Assembly: GCF_041435095.1 (NCBI RefSeq)
Contig: NZ_CP108025.1
Coordinates: 1,922,001 to 1,986,000, forward strand
Reading direction: 5' to 3'
Source of the DNA: Kitasatospora sp. NBC_00315
GTDB taxonomy: Bacteria > Actinomycetota > Actinomycetes > Streptomycetales > Streptomycetaceae
DNA: 64,000 nucleotides
This document shows positions 37,194-45,824 of this stretch, piece after piece. Position 1 is the first letter of the stretch. Each line of letters starts with the position of its first letter. The position numbers were made by a program, and so were the translations under genes. The notes below the pieces were generated by a model that saw nothing but the letters and a program-made list of their open reading frames with translations, did no database searches and was not told where the DNA came from.

Positions 37194-39083
37194 ATGGATC
37201 GTTCAACGAAGCGTGATGCCTGGAGAGACCACCTGCAGGATGTCAGGGATCCCTCCGCCCTCTTCTCCGGCTCTGCCGACCAGGGGATCCTGCGGTTGCT
37301 GACCCTCGGTGGGGCGCTGCCCTACCGGTCGGCCGCCGCCGGCCTGACGATCCGCGAGAAGCTGCTGGTCCAACATCTGCTGGGCCGCGCCGCGATCACC
37401 CTGGACGCGCCCGGGGGCCCGGACTTCGACACCTGCGACGTGCTGGTGGCCCACTCGTCGCTCGGCAAGCTCACCCTGCACGACCGGGGCCCGCAGGATC
37501 CGGCGGACCCCCAGGACGTGGTCGCCGGTCTGCGACTCCCCGCCTGGCTCCGCGAGATGGTGGACGAGGAAACCCGCGCGGAGGAGTCGCTGGAACAGCG
37601 GGAGCGGGCCGAGCTCGACGCGATGCTGGCGCACTGGCGCGCGGCCGGCACCCTGGCCGCACGGCTGGAGGAGGTCATCGACTGGGTCGAGCGGGTGGAG
37701 ACGGTGTTCGTCCACGTCGGCCGACGCGTGTTCTCCCGCTCCGACAGCGGATCCTCGACGCTGATCAGGGGCAACGCGCTGCCCGTCCTGCGTGAGCGCG
37801 AGCTCGACGCGTGGAGCCCCGAGGAGCGGCTGTTCGTGGCGGCCATGCAGATCCTCTTCCGGACCGGACGCGCCGTCAGGTTCGAGGAGTTCAACGGCAG
37901 ACAGCTGACCGCGACCGCCCTGCGCACCACCCTGCTCCGCCGATGTAGCAGCTACTACGAGAGCACCGACACCGCTGCGCCGCCCGAACTGTGCACCATG
38001 CGCCTGCAGGATCTGGCCGCCACGGCCGGCGAGCTGCTGCCCGTGGTGGACGCCGGCCCCGGCGTGAGGTACCGCCGGATCAACGGACTGTCCTACGCCA
38101 AGGACGAGTTCGTCATGGACTGGGACACCGCCGGACGGCAGGTCGACCTGGTACCCCCCACCCTGGCGGCGCTGGCCGCCCGCCACCTGGGCGCCGAACC
38201 CCCCACCGCGGCGGGCGCCGCCCCCGAGGAGACCGCGCCCGCCCTGGTGCGGCGACTCACCGCCCGGGCCGCCGAGATCGCCGCGCTGAAGGGCGACACC
38301 GCGCCGCTGGAGGAGGTGCTCCAGGCCATCGTGCTGGGGGCCACCATCGCCACCGGCGGCGACTACGCGATGTCCAGCGGCATCCGGGACCTGACCCGGA
38401 TGGCCGGCGGCGACGTGGCTCCCGTCCTGGAGCTGAAGAAGCCCGACTTCTTCTGCTGCGCCCTGGCCGGCCCCACGATGGCGGCCGAGCTGCCGGCCGA
38501 GCGGATCTCGGACATCCTGTGGCAGGTGGCCCAGCGGATGATGTACAACCGCTGGCACTTCGTGCCCGGGAACTACGCCCGCGACGACATCCCCCTGCGT
38601 CGCCACTACTTCTTCCCCCCGAACGTCCCGGACATCGGGGAGTGGGGCGACCTGCGGCACGGCGGACACACCACCTCGCAGGTCCGGTACACACTGCGGG
38701 CGCCCGGAGCGGCGATGTGGATGCCCGGGTTCGCACCCTACGGGCACCCGTACCGTGGCTGTTACGACATCCGCGTGGTGCGGATGGAGGGACCGCCGTT
38801 CACCCTGGAGGACCTGCGGGCGGCCTCCCGCTACTCCGACCTGGTGGACGTGTTCTGGCGGGAGCTGGCCCGCCGGGCCCGCACCGACGGCGGGTTCACC
38901 GGGCCCCAGGTCAACGCCTTCGACGCCGACTGGTACCGCGAGCACCGCTGGCGCGAGGCACTCGGGTCGCCGGGCCTCCTCCCGACCGGTGAGGGCGCCA
39001 CCGGAGGCATCGTCCGGCAGCGCACCGCCCCGCAGGCCGCCCCGGCGGACGCCGCGTCCCACCGGGACATGGTGACCCGGTGA
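37194..39083 (+). CDS. Unrecognised 629-residue protein, first gene of the NRPS-like operon
   Basis: I do not recognise a family. The protein is soluble, with no signal peptide or membrane helix. Visible features are an acidic helical stretch around residues 120-165 (VDEETRAEESLEQRERAELDA), a repeated use of aromatic and His residues in the last third (MMYNRWHFVPGNYAR, RRHYFFPPNVPDIGEWGDL, HGGHTTSQVRYTLRAPGAAMW), and a WYREHRWREAL end. The His/Tyr/Trp-rich block may be a metal or cofactor site. It overlaps the next gene by 4 bases (ATGA), so it should work with the synthetase. The start is the ATG at 37194 (GTG at 37191 is possible); the ribosome-binding site is weak. Confidence 0.75.
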   Translation: MDRSTKRDAWRDHLQDVRDPSALFSGSADQGILRLLTLGGALPYRSAAAGLTIREKLLVQHLLGRAAITLDAPGGPDFDTCDVLVAHSSLGKLTLHDRGPQDPADPQDVVAGLRLPAWLREMVDEETRAEESLEQRERAELDAMLAHWRAAGTLAARLEEVIDWVERVETVFVHVGRRVFSRSDSGSSTLIRGNALPVLRERELDAWSPEERLFVAAMQILFRTGRAVRFEEFNGRQLTATALRTTLLRRCSSYYESTDTAAPPELCTMRLQDLAATAGELLPVVDAGPGVRYRRINGLSYAKDEFVMDWDTAGRQVDLVPPTLAALAARHLGAEPPTAAGAAPEETAPALVRRLTARAAEIAALKGDTAPLEEVLQAIVLGATIATGGDYAMSSGIRDLTRMAGGDVAPVLELKKPDFFCCALAGPTMAAELPAERISDILWQVAQRMMYNRWHFVPGNYARDDIPLRRHYFFPPNVPDIGEWGDLRHGGHTTSQVRYTLRAPGAAMWMPGFAPYGHPYRGCYDIRVVRMEGPPFTLEDLRAASRYSDLVDVFWRELARRARTDGGFTGPQVNAFDADWYREHRWREALGSPGLLPTGEGATGGIVRQRTAPQAAPADAASHRDMVTR

Positions 39084-42000
39084 CGGCCGCCCCGGAGGAC
39101 CTCGCCGAAGCCGTCACCACCCACCAGGTGGTGGTGAACGCCGAATCGCAGTACTCGATCTGGCCGCAGGACGCGCCCCTCCCCGAGGGGTGGATCCCGG
39201 TCGGGTTCCACGGCGGGCGGCGGGCCTGCCTCGACCACGTCGCCGAGGTGTGGACGGATCAGACCCCGGCGTCCCTGCGTGCGACGCCCCCCTCCCCCGT
39301 CCCCGAAGCCGTCCCCGAAGCCGTCCCCGAAGCCGCCGACGCCCCCGCAGCCGCCGACGCAGCCCCGGGCGCGACCTGGTGGTCCGAACCCGTGCGATCG
39401 CCCGGGGTGGACCCCGAGCGCTCCGGCGCGTCCGGCGCCGAGGTGCCCGTACCGGACGTCGGCATCCACCAGCTGATCGACGAGCGCACCCGGGCCTTCC
39501 CGCACGAGATCGCCGTCCGGTACCGCGAGCAGACCATCACGCGCGCCGAACTGGGCAGCCGAACGGCCGTGTTGGCCGACCGACTGGTGGCGCTGGGTGC
39601 CCGGCCCGAGCGCCCGGTCGCCGTCCTGCTGCCGCGCTCCGCCGACGCCGTGCTGGCCATCGTCGGCGTGCTCCGGTCCGGCGCCGCCTACCTGCCGCTC
39701 TCCGTCGCCGACCCCCGGGCCCGGCTGCTGGCCGTGCTCGGCGACGCGGGCGACCCGCTGGTGGTCACCGACGCGGCCGGTCACGCCCTGCTCGACGGCT
39801 ACGGCGGCCCGGTCCTCCTGCTGGACGCGTCGGGCGAGCCCGGGCCCGGTGCCCCCGCCGGGTCCGGCGCGACGGGCTGCGGTGCCGGCCCGGCCGGGTC
39901 GGCGAAGGTCACCGGCGGCAACCTGGCCCACATCGTCTACACCTCCGGAACCACCGGGCAGCCCAAGGGGGTTCTCGGCACCCACGGCCAGCTCGTCAAC
40001 TACGTCCGATGGTGCGCCGAGGAGTTCGCCCTGCAACCCGGCGAACGAGCCCTGCTGCACGCCCCGCTGTACTTCGTCGGGTCGGTGATGACCCTGTTCA
40101 CCGCCCTCGTCGCGGGCTGGGAGCTCGACGTCGCCCCGGAGCCGGTCGGCTTCGACGAGCTCGCCGCGCTGGCCCGCGCCGGCTCCTGCGGGTTCCTCAA
40201 GCTGACCCCCTCGCACGTCCGCGCCCTGACCGGACTGGGCGACGTGGACGGCCTGGCCCGACTGGTCATGATCGGCAGCGAGCCGCTGCACCTGACCCCC
40301 GCCCTCGCCGGATGGATCGGCGCCGACCCCGGTGCCCGCTTCGCCAACCACTACGGCATGAGCGAGACCGTCGGCTGCACCTGGCACTGGGTGGGCGGCG
40401 ACGAACCGTCCGGCGAGCGGCTGCCGGTCGGCCGGCCGATCCTCAACGCCGAGGTGTACGTCCTCGGCCCCGACGGGGAGCTGCTGCCCCACGGCGAGGT
40501 CGGCGAACTGTGCGTGGCCGGCCGGGTGACCGCCCGGGGCTACCACGGGCAGCCGGCGCTGACCGCCGAACGCTGGACGCCGAACCCCTGGGGCCCGCCC
40601 GGCGGACGTCTGCTGCACACCGGGGACCTGGCCCGGATGGCGGCCGACGGCACCGTCGAGGTCCTGGGCCGAGGCGACCGGCAGGTCAAGATCCGCGGCC
40701 ATCGGATCGAGCTGACCACGGTCGAGGACGCCCTGCGGCGCTTCCCCGGTGTACTGGAGGCCGTCGCCACCACCACCCCCGACGCCCAGGGCGTGCCGCG
40801 GCTGACGGCCTACCTTCGCCCCGCCCCCGGCGCCCGGCCGCAGGCCGGCGAGGTGCGCGAACGGCTGCTGCGGGAACTGCCGGAGCCCGCGGTGCCGTCC
40901 CGGATCGTGCTGGTGTCCACCTTCCCCCAGACGCCGAACGGCAAGGTGGACCACTCCCGCCTCGCGCGCACTCCGGTCCTGCGTCCGGAGAGCGCCGGGC
41001 CCTACCGCGAACCGGGCACACCGGCCGAGAAGGCACTGTGCGAGGTCTTCGCGACGGTGCTCCAACTGGAGCGGGTCGGGGCCGACGACGACTTCTTCGA
41101 GCTCGGCGGGGACTCGCTGAACGTCGTCCAGGTCGTCACCTCCACGGAGGATCTGGGCCTGGAGCTGAGCGTCGGCGAGTTCTTCGACGCCCGGACACCG
41201 GCCGCCATCGCCGCCCGGGCCGGCGAGGCGGGCCTCTCGGTCCGCGAGCCGCTCACCGCGCCGGCCCCGGCCGCCCGCGAACCGGCCACGCGCACCCGGC
41301 AGCAGCCGTCGCTGCCGAATCTGCCGGAACTGCCGGAGCTGCCGACTCTGCCCGAGCTGCCCGAGCTGCCCGAGCCCCCGGACGCCGACAGCGACGGCGA
41401 TCCCGAGGTCGGCGACACGCGCTGGATTCCGGTCCCGTTCACCGCCGAGCCCGGCAGCGGACCGATGACCTGGGGCCAGCTTCACATCTGGCGCCCCCTG
41501 CAGTGGTTCGGCGACGCCTCCGCGGCGTTCAACATCAAGCGGGTGGTCCCGCTGCCCCCGGCCGGCGTACCGCTGGCCGCCTGCACCGCGGTGCTGCGCC
41601 GGGTGATCGAGGCCAACCAGACGCTGCGCACCCGATTCACCGACGGCCCGGACGGACCGCGCCAGACGGTCTGCGGCGACAGCGCCTACCTGGTCGAGGT
41701 GCACCAGGCCGGCGGGAGCGGGGACGGCGAGGAGGGCGCCGAGCCGGTCACGGCGAGCGCCCAGGCCCGGGCGGAACGGCTGGCCGCGATACCGTTCCGG
41801 CTCGACCGCGAGTGGCCCGTCCGGTTCAGCCTGGTCTGCCGGGGGCAGCGGGTCCACGCGGTCGCCGTGGTCTCCTCGCACGTGGCACTCGACGGCTGGG
41901 CCGTCGAACGGCTCACCACCGCGCTGTCCGCGCTGCTCGGCGGCGACGGGAGCGCCGACGCCGCCCACCGGGCCGACTGGGGGCCCCTGGACCAGGCCGC

Positions 42001-42826
42001 CCACGAGCGCTCCGAGCGCGGGCGCCGCCAGGACGCCAAAGCCGTCGCGCACTGGCGCGCCCGGCTCGCGGAGCTGCCCGACAGCGCCCCGGCCCCGGCC
42101 GCGGGCGAGCCGGGGACCCCTCGGGTGCAGCAGTGGTCACTGAGCTCGACCGCGCTCGCGGCGGCCTCGATGGAGCTGGCCGAACGGACCAGGACCTCCA
42201 GCTCGGCGGTCCTGCTCACGCTGGCCGCCACCGCGCTCTGCGCCGTCCGGGCCCGGACGACCGTCGCGCTCCAGCTGATCGCCGCCAACCGCTACACCGA
42301 CCGCCAGCAGCACCTGGTCGCCGCCGCCGCCCAGGACGGGCTGCTCGTGTTCCGCCACACCGACGTCCCGCTGGAGGAGGCCGTCCGGACGGTCTACCGC
42401 CAGGCCACCGAGGGGTACTTCCACGCGCAGTACGACCCGGACTCCCTGGCGGCGCTGCGCAGCGACCTGGCCCGCACCCGGGAGCACCCGCTCGACCTCT
42501 CCGGCTACTTCAACGACGCCCGGCTCGGCCGGGACTGGGAGATCGGCCGGCCGGCCGCTCCCGTCTCCGGCCCCGGACCGACGCCGGGTCCGGTCTTCGT
42601 CCGGGGCTTCGACCGGCACGACATGACGTTCTGCCTGTCGCTCGCCCAGCACGGCGCCGACTGCCGGGTCTCCCTGCTCGCCGACACCACCTGGCTGCCC
42701 GAGGAGCGGATCGCACCGCTCCTGTCGGGGCTGGAGCAGGTGCTGTGCGCCGCGACCGAACGCACCGTACGCCTGCACGAGGTGCCGCGGGCGCTCGGCC
42801 TGCCGGGCCCCGGCGCCCGACCGTGA
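39080..42826 (+). CDS. MbtH-A-PCP-C nonribosomal peptide synthetase
   Basis: A 1248-residue protein. Residues 1-70 are an MbtH domain (SQYSIWPQDAPLPEGW, CLDHVAEVW). A VPEA-repeat linker follows, then an adenylation domain (about 130-640) with YTSGTTGQPKG, NHYGMSETVG, TGDLARM and PNGKVDH. The carrier domain has ELGGDSLNVVQ with its Ser near 680. An LPEL-repeat linker precedes a condensation domain (about 780-1230) in which HHxxxDG reads SHVALDG, keeping the catalytic second His. At the site of Asp235 of PheA, which normally binds the substrate amino group, this A domain has Val333 (PLYFVGSVMTLF), so its substrate may not be an ordinary alpha-amino acid. No TE or starting C domain is present. 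Confidence 0.92.
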   Translation: MTAAPEDLAEAVTTHQVVVNAESQYSIWPQDAPLPEGWIPVGFHGGRRACLDHVAEVWTDQTPASLRATPPSPVPEAVPEAVPEAADAPAAADAAPGATWWSEPVRSPGVDPERSGASGAEVPVPDVGIHQLIDERTRAFPHEIAVRYREQTITRAELGSRTAVLADRLVALGARPERPVAVLLPRSADAVLAIVGVLRSGAAYLPLSVADPRARLLAVLGDAGDPLVVTDAAGHALLDGYGGPVLLLDASGEPGPGAPAGSGATGCGAGPAGSAKVTGGNLAHIVYTSGTTGQPKGVLGTHGQLVNYVRWCAEEFALQPGERALLHAPLYFVGSVMTLFTALVAGWELDVAPEPVGFDELAALARAGSCGFLKLTPSHVRALTGLGDVDGLARLVMIGSEPLHLTPALAGWIGADPGARFANHYGMSETVGCTWHWVGGDEPSGERLPVGRPILNAEVYVLGPDGELLPHGEVGELCVAGRVTARGYHGQPALTAERWTPNPWGPPGGRLLHTGDLARMAADGTVEVLGRGDRQVKIRGHRIELTTVEDALRRFPGVLEAVATTTPDAQGVPRLTAYLRPAPGARPQAGEVRERLLRELPEPAVPSRIVLVSTFPQTPNGKVDHSRLARTPVLRPESAGPYREPGTPAEKALCEVFATVLQLERVGADDDFFELGGDSLNVVQVVTSTEDLGLELSVGEFFDARTPAAIAARAGEAGLSVREPLTAPAPAAREPATRTRQQPSLPNLPELPELPTLPELPELPEPPDADSDGDPEVGDTRWIPVPFTAEPGSGPMTWGQLHIWRPLQWFGDASAAFNIKRVVPLPPAGVPLAACTAVLRRVIEANQTLRTRFTDGPDGPRQTVCGDSAYLVEVHQAGGSGDGEEGAEPVTASAQARAERLAAIPFRLDREWPVRFSLVCRGQRVHAVAVVSSHVALDGWAVERLTTALSALLGGDGSADAAHRADWGPLDQAAHERSERGRRQDAKAVAHWRARLAELPDSAPAPAAGEPGTPRVQQWSLSSTALAAASMELAERTRTSSSAVLLTLAATALCAVRARTTVALQLIAANRYTDRQQHLVAAAAQDGLLVFRHTDVPLEEAVRTVYRQATEGYFHAQYDPDSLAALRSDLARTREHPLDLSGYFNDARLGRDWEIGRPAAPVSGPGPTPGPVFVRGFDRHDMTFCLSLAQHGADCRVSLLADTTWLPEERIAPLLSGLEQVLCAATERTVRLHEVPRALGLPGPGARP

Positions 42827-42885
42827 CCCCACCCGTCGCTCCCCGAGCCGACCACCGACCCACTCCCCCAGCGAAGGACCACCGG

Positions 42886-43863
42886 ATGACCACCGCCCAC
42901 ACCACCCTCACCGACCTGCTCACTTCGGGCGCACCGGAGTTGGCGGACGTCGAGCTGTTCCCCGACGGCCGCTACCAGCTCGCGGGCACCACCGCCCGGA
43001 CCGTCGACGCCGCCGTGGTGGCCACCCTGCGGATCGGGTTCGCCGGCCGCCCCGCCGACGACTTCCCGCTGCTGACCGTCGGCTGGGGGCGCTGCCGGGT
43101 GGGCTCCACCGCCGTCACCAACCTGTTCGGCATCGCGGGCATCCCCGCGTACTACCAGCCGGTCAAGACCGTCGCGCGGCACGTGCTGAGCAACGGCGTC
43201 GGCTCGCCCTGGCACCTGCCGGAGGGGGAGAGCGCGCTGTTCGCCAAGGAGATGGCCGGTCCGTACGTCTCCTACGAGTGCCTCTTCAACCCGGTGCGAT
43301 GTCTGATCGAGGCGGGCTGGCCGGCCGACCGGCTGCGGCTGCTGGTCCTGGACCGCGAGCCGGAGGCGAGCCTGGACTCCTGGATGGCCAAGTGGGAGGA
43401 CCGGATCGGCCGCGCCCGGGTGCTGGAGAACTTCGCCCTGTCCACCGCCAACTACCTGGCCATGCGCCGGTTCGCCGCGAGCGCCGGGGTGGCCGTCACG
43501 CACTTCCCGTACGAGGCCAGCAAGCAGCCCGAGGTGACGGTCGCCAGGCTCTTCGAGCGGCTCGGCGTGGGCGACCGCTACCACCCCGGCCTGCTCACCG
43601 GGTGGGGCGCCGCCGGTGACCTCAACTCCGAGCACGCGCTCGTCCGTTACCCGGTCGAGCCGGAGGCCTACGTGGTGCCCGGCCTGCACGGGAACGAGCA
43701 GGGGTACCGCTTCCAGCAGCGCGTCACCGACCGGCTCACCGAGCAGGAGCGCGCGCTGGCCGCCGAGCCGGCGATCCGGGACCGCTACCTGGAGTCGGTG
43801 GCGGCCTGCTGCGCCGAGCTGGGAATCGGCGCAGAGCTGCGCTCCGAGCTGTTCGGCCGATGA
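42886..43863 (+). CDS. Sulfotransferase-like protein
   Basis: A 325-residue protein. The segment LLTVGWGRCRVGSTAVTNLF has the P-loop-like phosphosulfate-binding form seen at the start of PAPS-dependent sulfotransferases (GxxRxGSTxL), followed by alternating strands and helices of matching length. The second PAPS motif is not obvious, so it could be another P-loop nucleotide-dependent transferase. It lies between the synthetase (59 bases) and the first ABC exporter gene (ATGA overlap), so it probably modifies the operon product before export. The ATG at 42886 has GAAGGA about 8 bases upstream. Confidence 0.65.
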   Translation: MTTAHTTLTDLLTSGAPELADVELFPDGRYQLAGTTARTVDAAVVATLRIGFAGRPADDFPLLTVGWGRCRVGSTAVTNLFGIAGIPAYYQPVKTVARHVLSNGVGSPWHLPEGESALFAKEMAGPYVSYECLFNPVRCLIEAGWPADRLRLLVLDREPEASLDSWMAKWEDRIGRARVLENFALSTANYLAMRRFAASAGVAVTHFPYEASKQPEVTVARLFERLGVGDRYHPGLLTGWGAAGDLNSEHALVRYPVEPEAYVVPGLHGNEQGYRFQQRVTDRLTEQERALAAEPAIRDRYLESVAACCAELGIGAELRSELFGR

Positions 43864-45824
43864 CGCACCGGCCACAGGCGGGCGCGCCCGCCGAGGACAT
43901 GACGGATCGGGCCGGCCGGCTCCGGGGGGCGACCCGGGGCCGGCCGGCGGCGGCCCTGGCGGAGGCCGTCGTGCCCCGCTGGCGGATCGCCACCCTGCTC
44001 CCCACCGCCGGTCGGACCGGCTCGGCGGCCGCGGTCGCCGTCAGTGTGCTGCGCGGCCTGCTGCCGGTCGCGTTCGCCGTGTCGATCAGCGCGGCGGTCG
44101 GCCGGATACCGGAGGCCGTCGCCCAGGGGATCGGTTCCCCGTCCGGCCATCGGCTCCAGCTGGACCTGGCCGCGGCGGCCGTGGCCCTACTGCTCCAACA
44201 GGTGCTGGAGCCGGTGCAGAACGCCCTCGGCGAGGTGCTGGCGCACCGCGTGGACGGCGCCATGCACGACCGGCTGGTAGCCGCCTCGCTCGGCAGCGAG
44301 GACCTCACCCCGCTGGAGGACCAGCGCGTCCTCGACCTGCTGGAGGAGGCCACCCGCGAACTGGAGTCGGCCTTCCGCACTCCCGGCAGCGCCTTCGCCG
44401 GGCTGATCGCGCTGATCGCCCGCTACGTCCAGCTCACCGGGTTCTGCGTGGTGGTCGGCGTGCTGTTCGCCTGGCCGGCCGCGCTCGCCCTGGCGGCGGT
44501 CGCGTTGATGTTCCGCTACGGGCAGCGCGGCGGCCTGCGCCGCTACGCCCGGGTCATCCGGGCCGTCACGCCGATCCGCCGGGAGGCCGCGTACCTGCGC
44601 GAACTGGCGCTCGGGGCGCCGGCCGCGAAGGAGATCCGGGTGTTCGGCCTGCGGGACTGGCTGACCGAGCGCCATCGGTCGGTGCACCGCTCCGCGATGA
44701 CGCCGGTCTGGGCGGAACGCCGGCGGATCTACCTGCGCCCCTATCTCGGCTACCTCGCGGTGGCCCTGCTCGCGGCGGGCGCGGCGCTGGCCGCGCTCGG
44801 CGCGGCCGCGGCCCGGCGGGAGGTGTCGCTCGCCGACCTGGCACTGACCGCACAGGCGGCGCTCGCACTGGTCAGGCTCGGCGACTTCTACCCCGAGGCG
44901 GACACCCAGACCCAGTACGGGATGACCGCCGCCGACGCCATCGCCCGCTTCGAGCGGGCCGTCGCGGCGGCGGACACACCGGGGGCCGGCGCCGCGACGG
45001 CCGTGACCGGGCCCGGCCCCGCCCCGAGGATCGAGTTCCGCAAGGTCGTCTTCCGCTACCCCGGGGCGGCCGAGCCGGTCTTCGACGGCCTCGATCTCAC
45101 CCTCGAACCCGGGGTGTGCACCGCCCTGGTGGGCGTGAACGGCGCCGGCAAGACCACGATCGTCAAACTGCTGGCCCGGCTGCACCGGCCCGGCGCCGGC
45201 AGTGTCGTGGCGGACGGCACGGACATCGCGGACCTCGCCCTCGACGACTGGCGGCGCCGACTGGCCGTGATCTTCCAGGACTTCACCCGCTACGAGGTGA
45301 GCGCCGCGGACAACATCGGGTTCGGGGCCGTCGAGGCGCTGGACGACCGGGAGGCCATCCGGGCCGCCGCCGAGCAGGCCGGCATCCTGACGCTGCTCGA
45401 CCGGCTGCCGGCCGGGCTGGACACCGTGCTCTCCCGGGCCCATCCCGGCGGCACCGACCTCTCCGGCGGGCAGTGGCAGCGGGTCGCCCTCGCCCGTGCC
45501 CTGCTGGCGCTGCGCCAGGAGGCCTCGGTGTTCGTCCTGGACGAGCCCACGGCGGCGCTGGACATCAGGGCCGAGGCGGCCTTCTTCGCCCGCTTCCGGG
45601 AGCTGACCCGGGGCCGGACCTCCGTCCTCATCTCGCACCGCTTCTCCAGCGTCCGGCACGCCGACCGGATCGTGGTCCTGGAGCGGGGCCGGGTGCTGGA
45701 GTCCGGCAGCCACCACGAGCTGATCGCCGCCGGCGGTCGCTACGCCGAACTCTTCGCGCTCCAGGCCGACCGCTTCGCGGACGACCGGCCGACGGACGCG
45801 ACACCGACGACCGGAAGGTCCTGA
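43860..45824 (+). CDS. ABC exporter, TMD-NBD fused (first half)
   Basis: A 654-residue exporter half. The N-terminal ~330 residues hold a six-helix exporter membrane domain, followed by an ATPase domain with Walker A VNGAGKTT, signature LSGGQWQRVALARAL, Walker B VFVLDEPTAALD and the H-loop ISHRFSSV. No C39 peptidase domain is present. It starts within the stop of the sulfotransferase-like gene and ends within one base of the next exporter gene, so the two are likely to form a heterodimer at the cell membrane. Both lack the usual substrate-defining features, so the cargo is inferred to be the operon product. Confidence 0.92.
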   Translation: MTHRPQAGAPAEDMTDRAGRLRGATRGRPAAALAEAVVPRWRIATLLPTAGRTGSAAAVAVSVLRGLLPVAFAVSISAAVGRIPEAVAQGIGSPSGHRLQLDLAAAAVALLLQQVLEPVQNALGEVLAHRVDGAMHDRLVAASLGSEDLTPLEDQRVLDLLEEATRELESAFRTPGSAFAGLIALIARYVQLTGFCVVVGVLFAWPAALALAAVALMFRYGQRGGLRRYARVIRAVTPIRREAAYLRELALGAPAAKEIRVFGLRDWLTERHRSVHRSAMTPVWAERRRIYLRPYLGYLAVALLAAGAALAALGAAAARREVSLADLALTAQAALALVRLGDFYPEADTQTQYGMTAADAIARFERAVAAADTPGAGAATAVTGPGPAPRIEFRKVVFRYPGAAEPVFDGLDLTLEPGVCTALVGVNGAGKTTIVKLLARLHRPGAGSVVADGTDIADLALDDWRRRLAVIFQDFTRYEVSAADNIGFGAVEALDDREAIRAAAEQAGILTLLDRLPAGLDTVLSRAHPGGTDLSGGQWQRVALARALLALRQEASVFVLDEPTAALDIRAEAAFFARFRELTRGRTSVLISHRFSSVRHADRIVVLERGRVLESGSHHELIAAGGRYAELFALQADRFADDRPTDATPTTGRS

